From Lachnospiraceae bacterium (GTDB lineage: Bacteria; Bacillota; Clostridia; Lachnospirales; Lachnospiraceae): 6,614 nt of DNA. The position numbers and the translations under genes are program-made. The DNA lies in contig JAFVAA010000856.1 in NCBI GenBank assembly GCA_017476305.1, positions 1 through 6,614 on the forward strand. Reading direction: 5' to 3'. A model generated the notes under the pieces. The model saw only the letters and a program-made list of their open reading frames with translations. It was not told where the DNA came from and ran no database searches. Below, piece by piece: positions 1 to 6,396 of this stretch (positions are counted from its first letter, which is position 1; every line of letters starts with the position of its first letter).

Positions 1-78
1 AAGAGTGAAGGAAACGTAATCATGCCTGAGGGGGAAGGGCATGGAAAACGAATTTGGAGAAGGAAAATCATCATCTAA
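1..78 (+). CDS. Possible 3' end of an upstream gene (partial, weak)
   Basis: The frame starting at base 1 stays open for 25 codons and ends with TAA at 76-78, ten bases before the start of the first phosphorylase gene. The predicted tail is basic and ends in Arg-Arg-Lys followed by three Ile. I do not recognise it. The other two plus-strand frames are closed early (TGA at 6-8, TAA at 17-19), so if a gene enters from the left it must use this frame. Such tight spacing would fit an operon, but 25 codons can be open by chance and the stretch could equally be a leader. Confidence 0.25.
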   Translation, partial: KSEGNVIMPEGEGHGKRIWRRKIII

Positions 79-88
79 GTAGGTTCTC

Positions 89-2791
89 ATGGGACGATAC
101 AGTTTTTTAGACAATGAGGGTACTTTTGAAATCAGGCAGCCGGAAAATACAAATTATCTTTATTTTCCTTTGGCGGGTACGGCGGGGTTAAAAAGTGCGG
201 TGACGCCAAGCTTAAATGGAGATGCAAAGCTCGATCAGGAGAGTTTTTTGTATGAACCGGTCAGCTCGGAAAATTTACATAATAATCGTTCGAGTAGAAA
301 TTTCTGGGTAATTGTGGATGGAAAGGAAATCTGGTCAGCTGCAGGGCAGTCTGCAGAGGCAGAGTGTATGAAGGGAACAGAGGAGCAGGAGGAAAGTAAA
401 ATGGAGGCGGGACTTCTTTTTATGAAGCTTTCCCGTACTTCGAAAAAGTATCAGCTGTCTTCTGAAATTACGATGTTCGTACCAGTATCTGAAAATGTGG
501 AGCTGTTTCGTGTGAAAATCACAAATACGGCAGAGCATTCCAGAAAAATCGCGATGGTTACAGGGCTTCCGATTTATGGGAGAAGTGCGGATAATATCAG
601 AGATCATAGAAATGTGACCAGTATGCTTCACCGGATTTCAGTGACAGAGCATGGGGTGATTTTGACACCGACGATGTCCTTTGATGAAAAAGGCCACAGG
701 AGAAATCATCGTTCCTACTTTGTGGCGGGCAGCTGTGGAAATGGGGAAAGTCCGGATGGGTTCTATCCTACAGTGGATTCCTTTCTCGGAGAGGGTGGCA
801 GCTTTACGCACCCGGAATGTGTTTATAAAGGGTTAAGTGCCGTGCAGGCAGGAGAAAGCTTCGCAGGAAAAGAGGCAGTCGGCGGACTGCGGTTTTCAGA
901 ACGGGAGGTGGCTGCCGGGGAGTCGGCGGAATATATCATTTTAGCAGGAATTTCTGATACACAGGAGGAAATAGAAGCCCTGCAGGAAAAGTATCGTACC
1001 GTGTCTGCTTTTGAGGAGGAGCTTCAAAAGACAAAGGATTTCTGGAAAGCTAAGGTAAATGTCCGGTATGAAACAGGAAATCAGGATTATGACAGACTGC
1101 TTCGCTGGATTTCGGTGCAGCCGTTTTTACGCCGGATTTATGGATGCTCCTTTTTACCGCATCACGACTATGGACGTGGTGGCAGAGGATGGCGCGATCT
1201 CTGGCAGGACTGCCTGTCACTTTTACTGATGAATCCTGGTGATGTGCGGGAGATGCTCGTGGCAAACATCGGAGGTGTACGTATCGACGGAACGAATGCG
1301 ACAATCATCGGTGCAGGAGACGGGAATTTTATCGCCGACAGGAATGGGATTGCCAGAGTCTGGATGGATCATGCAGTGTGGCCATTTATGACCATTCTTC
1401 TATATATTGAGGAGTCAGGAGATTTTGGAATTTTAGAGGAGAACGCTCCTTATTTTAAAGATGCCCAGACGATGCGCGGCATGGGAACTGATACGGAATG
1501 GGAGGAAGTTCAGGGAAACAAACAGAGGACGAAGCAGGGTGAGATTTATGAAGGAACTCTTTTAGAACATCTGCTAATCGAGCATATGATGGCATTTTGC
1601 GAAGTGGGCGAGCATGGGATTTTAAAACTGCGTGGTGCTGACTGGAATGATGCACTGGATATGGCAGCAGAACATGGTGAGAGTGTGGCTTTCTCCTGCG
1701 CCTATGCAGGAAATATGAAAGATTTTGCCAAATTACTTCGTGCTTATCAGGAGAGAACAGGAAAAATAAAGGTTCGGCTTGCAAAGGAGATTACGGTTCT
1801 TTTCGGCTATGGAAAGGAAAAGAATTATGCGGATTTAAAGGAAAGAGCTTCTGCTTTAAGACTTTACCTGGAAAGTGTGTATCATTCTGTTTCCGGGGAT
1901 ACAGAGGAGGTCTCTGTAGATCTGGTCGCTTCCGATCTGGAAGAAAAAGCGGAGTTTCTGATGGATCATATCAGAAAGCAGGAGTGGTTAAAGGGAAGTG
2001 ACACGGAGGGTTGGTTCAACAGTTACTATGATAACAGCAGAAATCGCGTGGAAGGAAATTTTGACGGAAAGGTTCGCATGATGCTTACCGGACAGGTATT
2101 TGCCATCATGAGCGGGACGGCGACTGATGAGCAGGTGCAGGCGATTACAAAGGCTGCGGATCATTATCTCTATAGAAAAGAAGTTGGAGGGTATCGGCTG
2201 AATACGGATTTTGAAGAGCTGAAATTTGATATGGGAAGGATGTTTGGCTTTGCCTATGGCGAAAAGGAAAATGGAGCCGTGTTTTCCCATATGACGGTGA
2301 TGTATGCAAATGCGCTGTACAGGAGAGGGTTTGTACATGAGGGGTATAAGGCACTGTATACTTTGGCAGAGACGGCACTGAACTTCGAGACAAGTAAAAT
2401 CTTCCCGGGAATTCCGGAGTATTTCAATGCGGAGGGGAGAGGGCTTTATCACTATCTGACCGGTGCGGCGAGCTGGTATATGCTTACGGTCATCACGGAA
2501 ATGTTTGGTGTCAGGGGGGCATATGGAAGCTTGGCAATACAGCCAAAGCTTTTAAAGGAGCAGTTTGATGAAGAAGGAAATGCTGCGATTGCTTTGCTGT
2601 TTGGTGGAAAGCAGTTCAAAATCTGCATAAAAAATCCACAGAAAAAGGAGTATGGGGAGTATCGCATCGGAAAGGCAGACTGTGATGGAGATGTGCTGGA
2701 GTCTCCGGCAGGGAATATTGTGCTTTTAGCAAAGGAACAGGTGGAGGCACTGGACGACAGGGAGCATCTGATTACGGTGACACTTCAGTAA
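89..2791 (+). CDS. GH94 glycoside phosphorylase, cellodextrin/laminaribiose phosphorylase-like branch
   Basis: The protein has 900 residues and is a probable cytosolic inverting phosphorylase, with no signal peptide or membrane segment. It would split a beta-glucoside with phosphate to give alpha-glucose 1-phosphate. The N-terminal beta-sandwich (about 1-300) opens with the P-E-N-T-N-Y-L-Y-F-P-L and L-H-N-N-R-S-S-R-N-F-W signatures of the long GH94 branch. An (alpha/alpha)6 barrel and a C-terminal beta domain follow. Visible active-site features are Arg363 and Arg369 in G-R-G-G-R-G-W-R-D-L-W-Q-D, the A-D-W-N-D motif at 517-521 (Asp521 aligns with the family general acid), His734 in V-F-S-H, and Thr791-Gly792 in Y-L-T-G-A-A-S-W for phosphate. 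The G-G-V-R-I-D-G-T-N-A-T-I-I-G and R-V-W-M-D-H motifs also fit this branch. Its length is nearer laminaribiose phosphorylase (about 910) than cellodextrin phosphorylase (about 980) or 1,2-beta-oligoglucan phosphorylase (about 1,100), but acceptor and linkage are not settled. The ATG at 89 is fixed by an in-frame TAG at 80-82. Its ribosome site (AGTAGG, 5 bases away) is weak, so coupling to an upstream gene is possible. No terminator separates it from the next gene. Confidence 0.92.
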   Translation: MGRYSFLDNEGTFEIRQPENTNYLYFPLAGTAGLKSAVTPSLNGDAKLDQESFLYEPVSSENLHNNRSSRNFWVIVDGKEIWSAAGQSAEAECMKGTEEQEESKMEAGLLFMKLSRTSKKYQLSSEITMFVPVSENVELFRVKITNTAEHSRKIAMVTGLPIYGRSADNIRDHRNVTSMLHRISVTEHGVILTPTMSFDEKGHRRNHRSYFVAGSCGNGESPDGFYPTVDSFLGEGGSFTHPECVYKGLSAVQAGESFAGKEAVGGLRFSEREVAAGESAEYIILAGISDTQEEIEALQEKYRTVSAFEEELQKTKDFWKAKVNVRYETGNQDYDRLLRWISVQPFLRRIYGCSFLPHHDYGRGGRGWRDLWQDCLSLLLMNPGDVREMLVANIGGVRIDGTNATIIGAGDGNFIADRNGIARVWMDHAVWPFMTILLYIEESGDFGILEENAPYFKDAQTMRGMGTDTEWEEVQGNKQRTKQGEIYEGTLLEHLLIEHMMAFCEVGEHGILKLRGADWNDALDMAAEHGESVAFSCAYAGNMKDFAKLLRAYQERTGKIKVRLAKEITVLFGYGKEKNYADLKERASALRLYLESVYHSVSGDTEEVSVDLVASDLEEKAEFLMDHIRKQEWLKGSDTEGWFNSYYDNSRNRVEGNFDGKVRMMLTGQVFAIMSGTATDEQVQAITKAADHYLYRKEVGGYRLNTDFEELKFDMGRMFGFAYGEKENGAVFSHMTVMYANALYRRGFVHEGYKALYTLAETALNFETSKIFPGIPEYFNAEGRGLYHYLTGAASWYMLTVITEMFGVRGAYGSLAIQPKLLKEQFDEEGNAAIALLFGGKQFKICIKNPQKKEYGEYRIGKADCDGDVLESPAGNIVLLAKEQVEALDDREHLITVTLQ

Positions 2792-2825
2792 GCTCTGATA
2801 TCCCCGGGCAAAAAAATTGTATACG

Positions 2826-2857
2826 CACGAATGAAATGTATTTCCATTTCGTTCGTG
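2826..2857. promoter_or_regulatory. Inverted-repeat operator candidate upstream of the second GH94 gene
   Basis: Two 12-base arms, ACGAATGAAATG (2827-2838) and CATTTCGTTCGT (2845-2856), are inverted copies differing at one position, with a 6-base spacer. A flanking C-G pair adds one more base on each side. No T-run follows, so it is not a rho-independent terminator. The same half-site recurs as an inverted pair in the araC leader (6338-6368), which argues for a protein-binding site rather than an RNA hairpin. It sits just upstream of a candidate -10 at 2878, as expected for an activator site. That the AraC-family protein in this window binds here is inference. Confidence 0.7.
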
Positions 2858-2877
2858 AGCGGATCAGGAAGAGGATT

Positions 2878-2883
2878 TATAAA
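2878..2883 (+). promoter_or_regulatory. Candidate -10 box for the second GH94 gene
   Basis: TATAAA (five of six matches to TATAAT) lies 29 bases before the ATG at 2912, which would place the transcript start near 2890. Seventeen bases upstream the -35 position reads GTGAGC, a poor match that overlaps the end of the inverted repeat at 2826-2857. A weak -35 next to an operator is typical of an activator-dependent promoter. The gene may also be read from further upstream together with the first phosphorylase gene. Confidence 0.4.
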
Positions 2884-2897
2884 AAATGAAAAAGAGC

Positions 2898-2904
2898 AGG
2901 GAGG
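2898..2904 (+). promoter_or_regulatory. Ribosome binding site that fixes the start at 2912
   Basis: AGGGAGG stands 7 bases before the ATG at 2912. It supports that start over the in-frame upstream ATG at 2831, which lies inside the inverted repeat and has no purine-rich site at a usable distance. Confidence 0.88.
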
Positions 2905-2911
2905 AAAAACG

Positions 2912-5326
2912 ATGCAGTTCGGATATTTTGACGATGAGAAAAGAGAATATGTGATCACGAATCCAAAGACGCCGGCACCCTGGGCGAATTATCTGGGTTC
3001 CCCGGAATACGGTGCGATCATTACGAATGCGGCGGGTGGATACAGCTTTGCAAAATCAGGAGCCAATGGGAGGATTCTCAGGTATGTTTTTAATCATTTG
3101 GATGAACCGGGAAGATATCTCTATATCCGTGATAACGAGGACGGGGATTTCTGGTCTGCATCCTGGAGACCTGTGAAAAAGAATCTGGAAGATTATCAGT
3201 GTGAATGCCGTCATGGAATAGCATATACGAAAATGAATGCGGATTATAAAGGGATTCATACAGAGGCGGTTTACTACGTGCCGATAGACAAGGAGTATGA
3301 GGTATGGTCTTTATCCGTGACGAATGGCTCTGACCGGATCAAGGGACTGACGGTGACGGGGTATGCTGAGTTTACGAACCATCCGAACTATGAGCAGGAT
3401 CAGGTCAATTTACAGTATTCGCAGTTCATTACCAGAACTTCGTTCGAGGGGAACCGGATGATACAGCAGGTTCATGGAATTTTGGATGCGCGTGCGGGGG
3501 GAGAAGAGGTCGATGGAAAAAAAGTGACGGAGAGGTTTTTCGGTCTTTCCGGCGTGGCTGTTTCCTCTTTCTGCGGAGACAAGGCAGAGTTTTTAGGTAG
3601 AGGGAATGGTTATGAAGCACCACAGGGAGTCACATCCGGAGATTTAGGCGGAGAGCAGTGCTACAACGAAAATGCGTGCGGGGCACTCTCCTGTGTGATC
3701 GTTCTACAGCCGGGAGAGACGAAGGAGCTTTGCTTTATCGTGGGAGAAAAATATAATAAAGAGGCAGAGGAGATTTTAAAAGCATATGAGGAGCCGGGAA
3801 AAGCGGTTTCTGATGATTTAGAAAATCTGAAGTCCTTCTGGGAGGAGAGATTATCCCATTTTCAGGTAAAGACACCGTGTAAAGAGTTCGACACGATGAT
3901 CAATACCTGGAATGCGTATAACTGCTTCATGACATTTATCTGGTCCAGAGCGGCTACCCTGACTTACTGCGGACTTCGGAACGGATATGGTTACAGGGAC
4001 ACGGTACAGGATATTCAGGGAGTGATTCATCTGGCACCGGAGCTTGCGGCAGAGAAGATCCGGTTCATGCTTTCGGCACAGGTGGAGCATGGCGGGGGAC
4101 TTCCTTTAGTAAAGTTCACCCATGATCCGGGGCATGAGGATACGCCGGAGGAGGAATCCTATGTGCGCGCGACAGGTCATCCGGCATATCGTGCGGATGA
4201 TGCACTGTGGCTTTTTCCTACCGTGTATAAGTATATTACAGAGACGGGCAATGCAGGATTTTTGGATGAGGTGATTCCGTTTGCAAATAGAGGGGAAGGA
4301 ATCGTCTACGAGCATTTAAAGCGTGCCATTGATTTTTCGAAAAATCATCTGGGACCGCATGGAATGCCGGCAGGACTTTATGCAGATTGGAATGACTGCC
4401 TGCGGCTTGGAGCGAATGGAGAATCTTCCTTTGTGGCGTTTCAGTACTTTTATGCGATGACGATTATGAGGATTTTTGCGATAGAGAAAAAGGATACTGC
4501 ATATGCGGATTCTTTAGCGAAAGAGCAGGAAAGTTTTGGAAAGCTTTTAAATGAACAGTGCTGGGATGAGGACCGGTTTATCAGAGGCTTTACGGAAGAC
4601 GGGGAGCGGATCGGAGAAAAGAAAGCTCCGGAAGCGAATATGTGGTTAAATCCGCAGAGCTGGTCGGTCATCAGTGGTCTGGCAGATGAGGCACAGGCAG
4701 ATCTGGCGATGGAGAATGTTTCCAGACAGTTAAATACCGAGTATGGTGCCATCCTGATGAATCCGCCGTATCATGCGCATGCCTTTGATGGTGCGCTGGC
4801 TGTCATCTATAATGCAGGGACCAAGGAAAATGCGGGTGTGTTTTCCCAGTCACAGGGCTGGCTCATTCTGGCAGAGGCACTTATGGGGCATGGAAACAGG
4901 GCGTTTACGTATTTTTCAGAAAATGCGCCATCCATGCAGAATGACAGGGCAGAGATCAGGCAGCTGGAGCCGTACTGCTATGGTCAGTTTACGGAAGGAA
5001 AGGCATCGAAGCATTTTGGCCGTTCCCATGTACACTGGCTGACAGGTACTGCCTCTACTGTGATGGTAGGCTGTGTAGAAGGAATTTTAGGGATGCGTCC
5101 TACACTGGACGGACTTCGGATCATGCCGTCGGTTCCGTCCGAATGGGAGCAGTTTGAGATAGATAAGGATTTTCGAGGAAAACATCTGCACATTGTCGTA
5201 AAAAATCCCGGACATGCAGAATCCGGGTGCAAAAAACTTGTTTTAAATGGTAGCGACATCCAGGATGATTTTATAGATGCAAAGCTTCTTTCCCCTTACA
5301 ACGAAGTAGAGCTGTGGATGTCGTGA
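2912..5326 (+). CDS. GH94 disaccharide phosphorylase-like protein with a non-canonical phosphate site
   Basis: The protein has 804 residues and is presumably cytosolic. Its start, M-Q-F-G-Y-F-D-D-x-x-R-E-Y-V-I-T, is the usual N-terminus of cellobiose and N,N'-diacetylchitobiose phosphorylases (about 800-820 residues). An upstream in-frame ATG at 2831 would add 27 residues with no counterpart in the family. Domain order is N-terminal beta-sandwich (about 1-280), helical linker, (alpha/alpha)6 barrel, and C-terminal beta domain ending in the V-K-N-P-x-H ... L-N-G strand. Recognisable residues are Arg356 and Arg362 in R-N-G-Y-G-Y-R-D-T-V-Q-D, A-D-W-N-D at 491-495 (Asp495 is the presumed general acid), K-E-N at 638-640, and W-L-T-G-T-A with Thr711-Gly712. 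Two sites are odd. Gln646 stands where Vibrio chitobiose phosphorylase has phosphate-contacting His644, and Thr716 replaces the Trp usually found after T-G-T-A. The enzyme is therefore probably active but of uncertain acceptor. Cellobiose, chitobiose, cellobionic acid or another glucoside are all possible. It lies 120 bases after the first phosphorylase gene, has its own strong ribosome site, and is followed by a terminator. Confidence 0.9.
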   Translation: MQFGYFDDEKREYVITNPKTPAPWANYLGSPEYGAIITNAAGGYSFAKSGANGRILRYVFNHLDEPGRYLYIRDNEDGDFWSASWRPVKKNLEDYQCECRHGIAYTKMNADYKGIHTEAVYYVPIDKEYEVWSLSVTNGSDRIKGLTVTGYAEFTNHPNYEQDQVNLQYSQFITRTSFEGNRMIQQVHGILDARAGGEEVDGKKVTERFFGLSGVAVSSFCGDKAEFLGRGNGYEAPQGVTSGDLGGEQCYNENACGALSCVIVLQPGETKELCFIVGEKYNKEAEEILKAYEEPGKAVSDDLENLKSFWEERLSHFQVKTPCKEFDTMINTWNAYNCFMTFIWSRAATLTYCGLRNGYGYRDTVQDIQGVIHLAPELAAEKIRFMLSAQVEHGGGLPLVKFTHDPGHEDTPEEESYVRATGHPAYRADDALWLFPTVYKYITETGNAGFLDEVIPFANRGEGIVYEHLKRAIDFSKNHLGPHGMPAGLYADWNDCLRLGANGESSFVAFQYFYAMTIMRIFAIEKKDTAYADSLAKEQESFGKLLNEQCWDEDRFIRGFTEDGERIGEKKAPEANMWLNPQSWSVISGLADEAQADLAMENVSRQLNTEYGAILMNPPYHAHAFDGALAVIYNAGTKENAGVFSQSQGWLILAEALMGHGNRAFTYFSENAPSMQNDRAEIRQLEPYCYGQFTEGKASKHFGRSHVHWLTGTASTVMVGCVEGILGMRPTLDGLRIMPSVPSEWEQFEIDKDFRGKHLHIVVKNPGHAESGCKKLVLNGSDIQDDFIDAKLLSPYNEVELWMS

Positions 5327-5331
5327 AAGCA

Positions 5332-5353
5332 GCAATCCATTTTGTGGGATTGC
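5332..5353 (+). other. Short hairpin directly after the second GH94 gene
   Basis: GCAATCC (5332-5338) and GGATTGC (5347-5353) form a perfect 7-bp stem with an 8-base loop, starting 5 bases after the stop codon. No T-run follows, so it is not a terminator by itself. It could protect the mRNA 3' end or stop ribosome or exonuclease traffic ahead of the true terminator at 5374-5416. Confidence 0.5.
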
Positions 5354-5373
5354 ACATACCTTCCTTATGATGA

Positions 5374-5416
5374 TTCCCCACTGGAATTTATAGTTTCAGT
5401 GGGGAAATTTTTATTT
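5374..5416 (+). terminator. Rho-independent terminator of the phosphorylase genes
   Basis: TTCCCCACTG (5374-5383) pairs with CAGTGGGGAA (5397-5406) in a 10-bp stem. G-T and A-T pairs extend it toward a small loop at about 5388-5392, and TTTTTATTT follows at 5408-5416. This is a canonical intrinsic terminator for plus-strand transcripts. On the minus strand the hairpin is not followed by a T-run, so it should end the convergent araC transcript less well. Confidence 0.88.
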
Positions 5417-5437
5417 CATGCGTTCCTGGTGCAGCCT

Positions 5438-6313
5438 CTATTTTTTATGGGAGGAAGCTTTCTGCTCCATTTTTGCATTTTCCAGAATATTTGGGATATC
5501 TGCAAAAAAGTCTTCGGTATCACTGTCCGTTTTCCAATGGGTACGGTAAAATTTATCCCGGAATGCTTTTGGCGTGATCCCGGTCTGGCTTTTAAAGACC
5601 TGAATAAAGTGGCTTTGCGAGGAAAAGGACAGGTGATTGGCGATGTCGATCAGGGAAAAGTCGCTGTGGCGTAAGAGATTTTTGGCGCGCTCAATCTTCT
5701 GCTCCCTGATATAGTCGGAAACCGACATCCCCACCTCCTTTTTGAAAAGTCTGGATAAGTAGCTTTCGGACAATTCCAGATGCTCGGCGATATCCTCTAT
5801 GGTAATGCGTTCGTTGATATAGGTATAAATGTAATTCAGCGCCTCGTTGATCGGCTTAGAGGTGGAAAAATTATTTTTGATTATTTTCATTTTTCTGGTA
5901 AAATCCAGTACCGCATAGTCATGCAGTTCGATGACTCCCTGTTCGGTAGCGATACCATCCAGCTGTGTAATGTAGAAGTCGGATAAACGGAAAGCGTACT
6001 CTACCTGCATACCGGCTTCGATACAAAAGCGGGTGGTGAGTGCCAGTGTAATGATGAGATGGTATTTTAAATTTGTTACGGAATTTTTCGACAGAACGCC
6101 CATTCCTTCATCATTTGCCTGAAAATGCTTTTCTTCACAATTTTGTTCGATGCTTTCTAAATCCCCATTTGCGATGGCGAGATAGAAACTAAATTCCTCG
6201 TTTGGGTTTCTGTGGGTTTCTCCGATGTCTCCGAGGTCAGATTCCGCGTTGGTCCACATATTGGACAGATTGGAAAGATAGGCAGCAGTATCATTTGCTG
6301 AATGGTGATTCAT
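5438..6313 (-). CDS. AraC-family transcriptional regulator
   Basis: The protein has 291 residues from the ATG at 6313 (293 from 6319) and is a probable DNA-binding regulator of the adjacent phosphorylase genes. The C-terminal AraC/XylS domain (about 155-255) has both helix-turn-helices: I-T-I-E-D-I-A-E-H-L-E-L-S-E-S-Y-L-S-R-L-F-K (about 170-191) and the D-I-A-N-H-L-S-F-S-S-Q-S-H-F-I-Q-V-F-K segment (about 223-241). These are followed by the conserved G-I-T-P-K-A-F-R. The N-terminal half is not the cupin arm of classical AraC. It looks mostly alpha-helical, with an N-x-K-Y-H-L-I-I-T-L-A-L-T-T-R-F-C-I-E-A-G-M stretch (about 81-102) like that of other Firmicutes AraC-type regulators of sugar or surface genes, and its ligand is unknown. 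About 35 residues beyond the DNA-binding domain form a polar, charged tail. The ribosome site AGAAAGGAG is 9 bases from the ATG at 6313 but only 3 from the ATG at 6319, so 6313 is preferred. The gene converges on the phosphorylases with a 111-base gap. Shared inverted repeats suggest it controls both itself and the second GH94 gene. Confidence 0.9.
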   Translation of the reverse strand: MNHHSANDTAAYLSNLSNMWTNAESDLGDIGETHRNPNEEFSFYLAIANGDLESIEQNCEEKHFQANDEGMGVLSKNSVTNLKYHLIITLALTTRFCIEAGMQVEYAFRLSDFYITQLDGIATEQGVIELHDYAVLDFTRKMKIIKNNFSTSKPINEALNYIYTYINERITIEDIAEHLELSESYLSRLFKKEVGMSVSDYIREQKIERAKNLLRHSDFSLIDIANHLSFSSQSHFIQVFKSQTGITPKAFRDKFYRTHWKTDSDTEDFFADIPNILENAKMEQKASSHKK

Positions 6314-6322
6314 TTTCATCGT

Positions 6323-6331
6323 CTCCTTTCT
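6323..6331 (-). promoter_or_regulatory. Ribosome binding site of the araC gene
   Basis: Read on the minus strand this is AGAAAGGAG, a nine-base match to the anti-Shine-Dalgarno complement. Spacing is 3 bases to the ATG at 6319 and 9 bases to the in-frame ATG at 6313, so the second ATG is the more likely start. The inverted repeat at 6338-6368 begins only 6 bases upstream of it. Confidence 0.8.
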
Positions 6332-6337
6332 GGTTTC

Positions 6338-6368
6338 ATGAGCGAAACGGGAGCAGCCTTTCGTTCAT
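6338..6368. promoter_or_regulatory. Inverted-repeat operator candidate in the araC leader
   Basis: ATGAGCGAAACG (6338-6349) and CCTTTCGTTCAT (6357-6368, the reverse complement of ATGAACGAAAGG) are inverted arms with a 7-base spacer. The first ten positions of the two arms differ only at the fifth. They match the half-sites of the repeat at 2827-2856 at 8 of 12 positions across all four copies. The site lies between the araC promoter and its ribosome site, a position that suits autorepression by roadblock. As RNA the same repeat could fold just upstream of the ribosome site. Confidence 0.65.
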
Positions 6369-6387
6369 AAATCTACAGCTCCTTAGA

Positions 6388-6396
6388 ATTATACCA
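6388..6396 (-). promoter_or_regulatory. Extended -10 promoter of the araC gene
   Basis: On the minus strand the sequence reads TGGTATAAT: a perfect TATAAT at 6393-6388 preceded by the TGn extended -10 element. The -35 region (about 6411-6417) is C-rich and does not match TTGACA, which extended -10 promoters tolerate. The predicted transcript start near 6381 gives a leader of about 60-70 bases that contains the inverted repeat and the ribosome site. Confidence 0.7.

Noticed and set aside
41..82. Tiny 13-codon frame before the first GH94 gene, considered as a leader peptide.
   Set aside because: It has no attenuator-like hairpins or codon bias, and competes with an open frame that may be the end of an upstream gene.
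335..631. Minus-strand open frame of 98 codons inside the first GH94 gene, with similar antisense frames at 1050-1304, 1455-1784 and 1988-2452.
   Set aside because: All lie opposite a well-conserved GH94 coding frame. Their translations are low-complexity, His/Ser/Cys-rich, and show no domain or ribosome site. They are shadows.
2800..2820. CCCGGG next to an A-run after the first GH94 gene, considered as a terminator.
   Set aside because: It forms no stem with a loop, and the run is A rather than T on the coding strand. Read-through into the second gene is more likely.
4773..5042. Plus-strand frame of 89 codons inside the second GH94 gene.
   Set aside because: It overlaps conserved active-site coding sequence in another frame, is rich in Arg, Met and Ser, and shows no family features.
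5342..5674. Plus-strand frame of 110 codons after the second GH94 gene.
   Set aside because: It runs through the terminator and then antisense to the araC DNA-binding domain. It has no ribosome site and no recognisable product.
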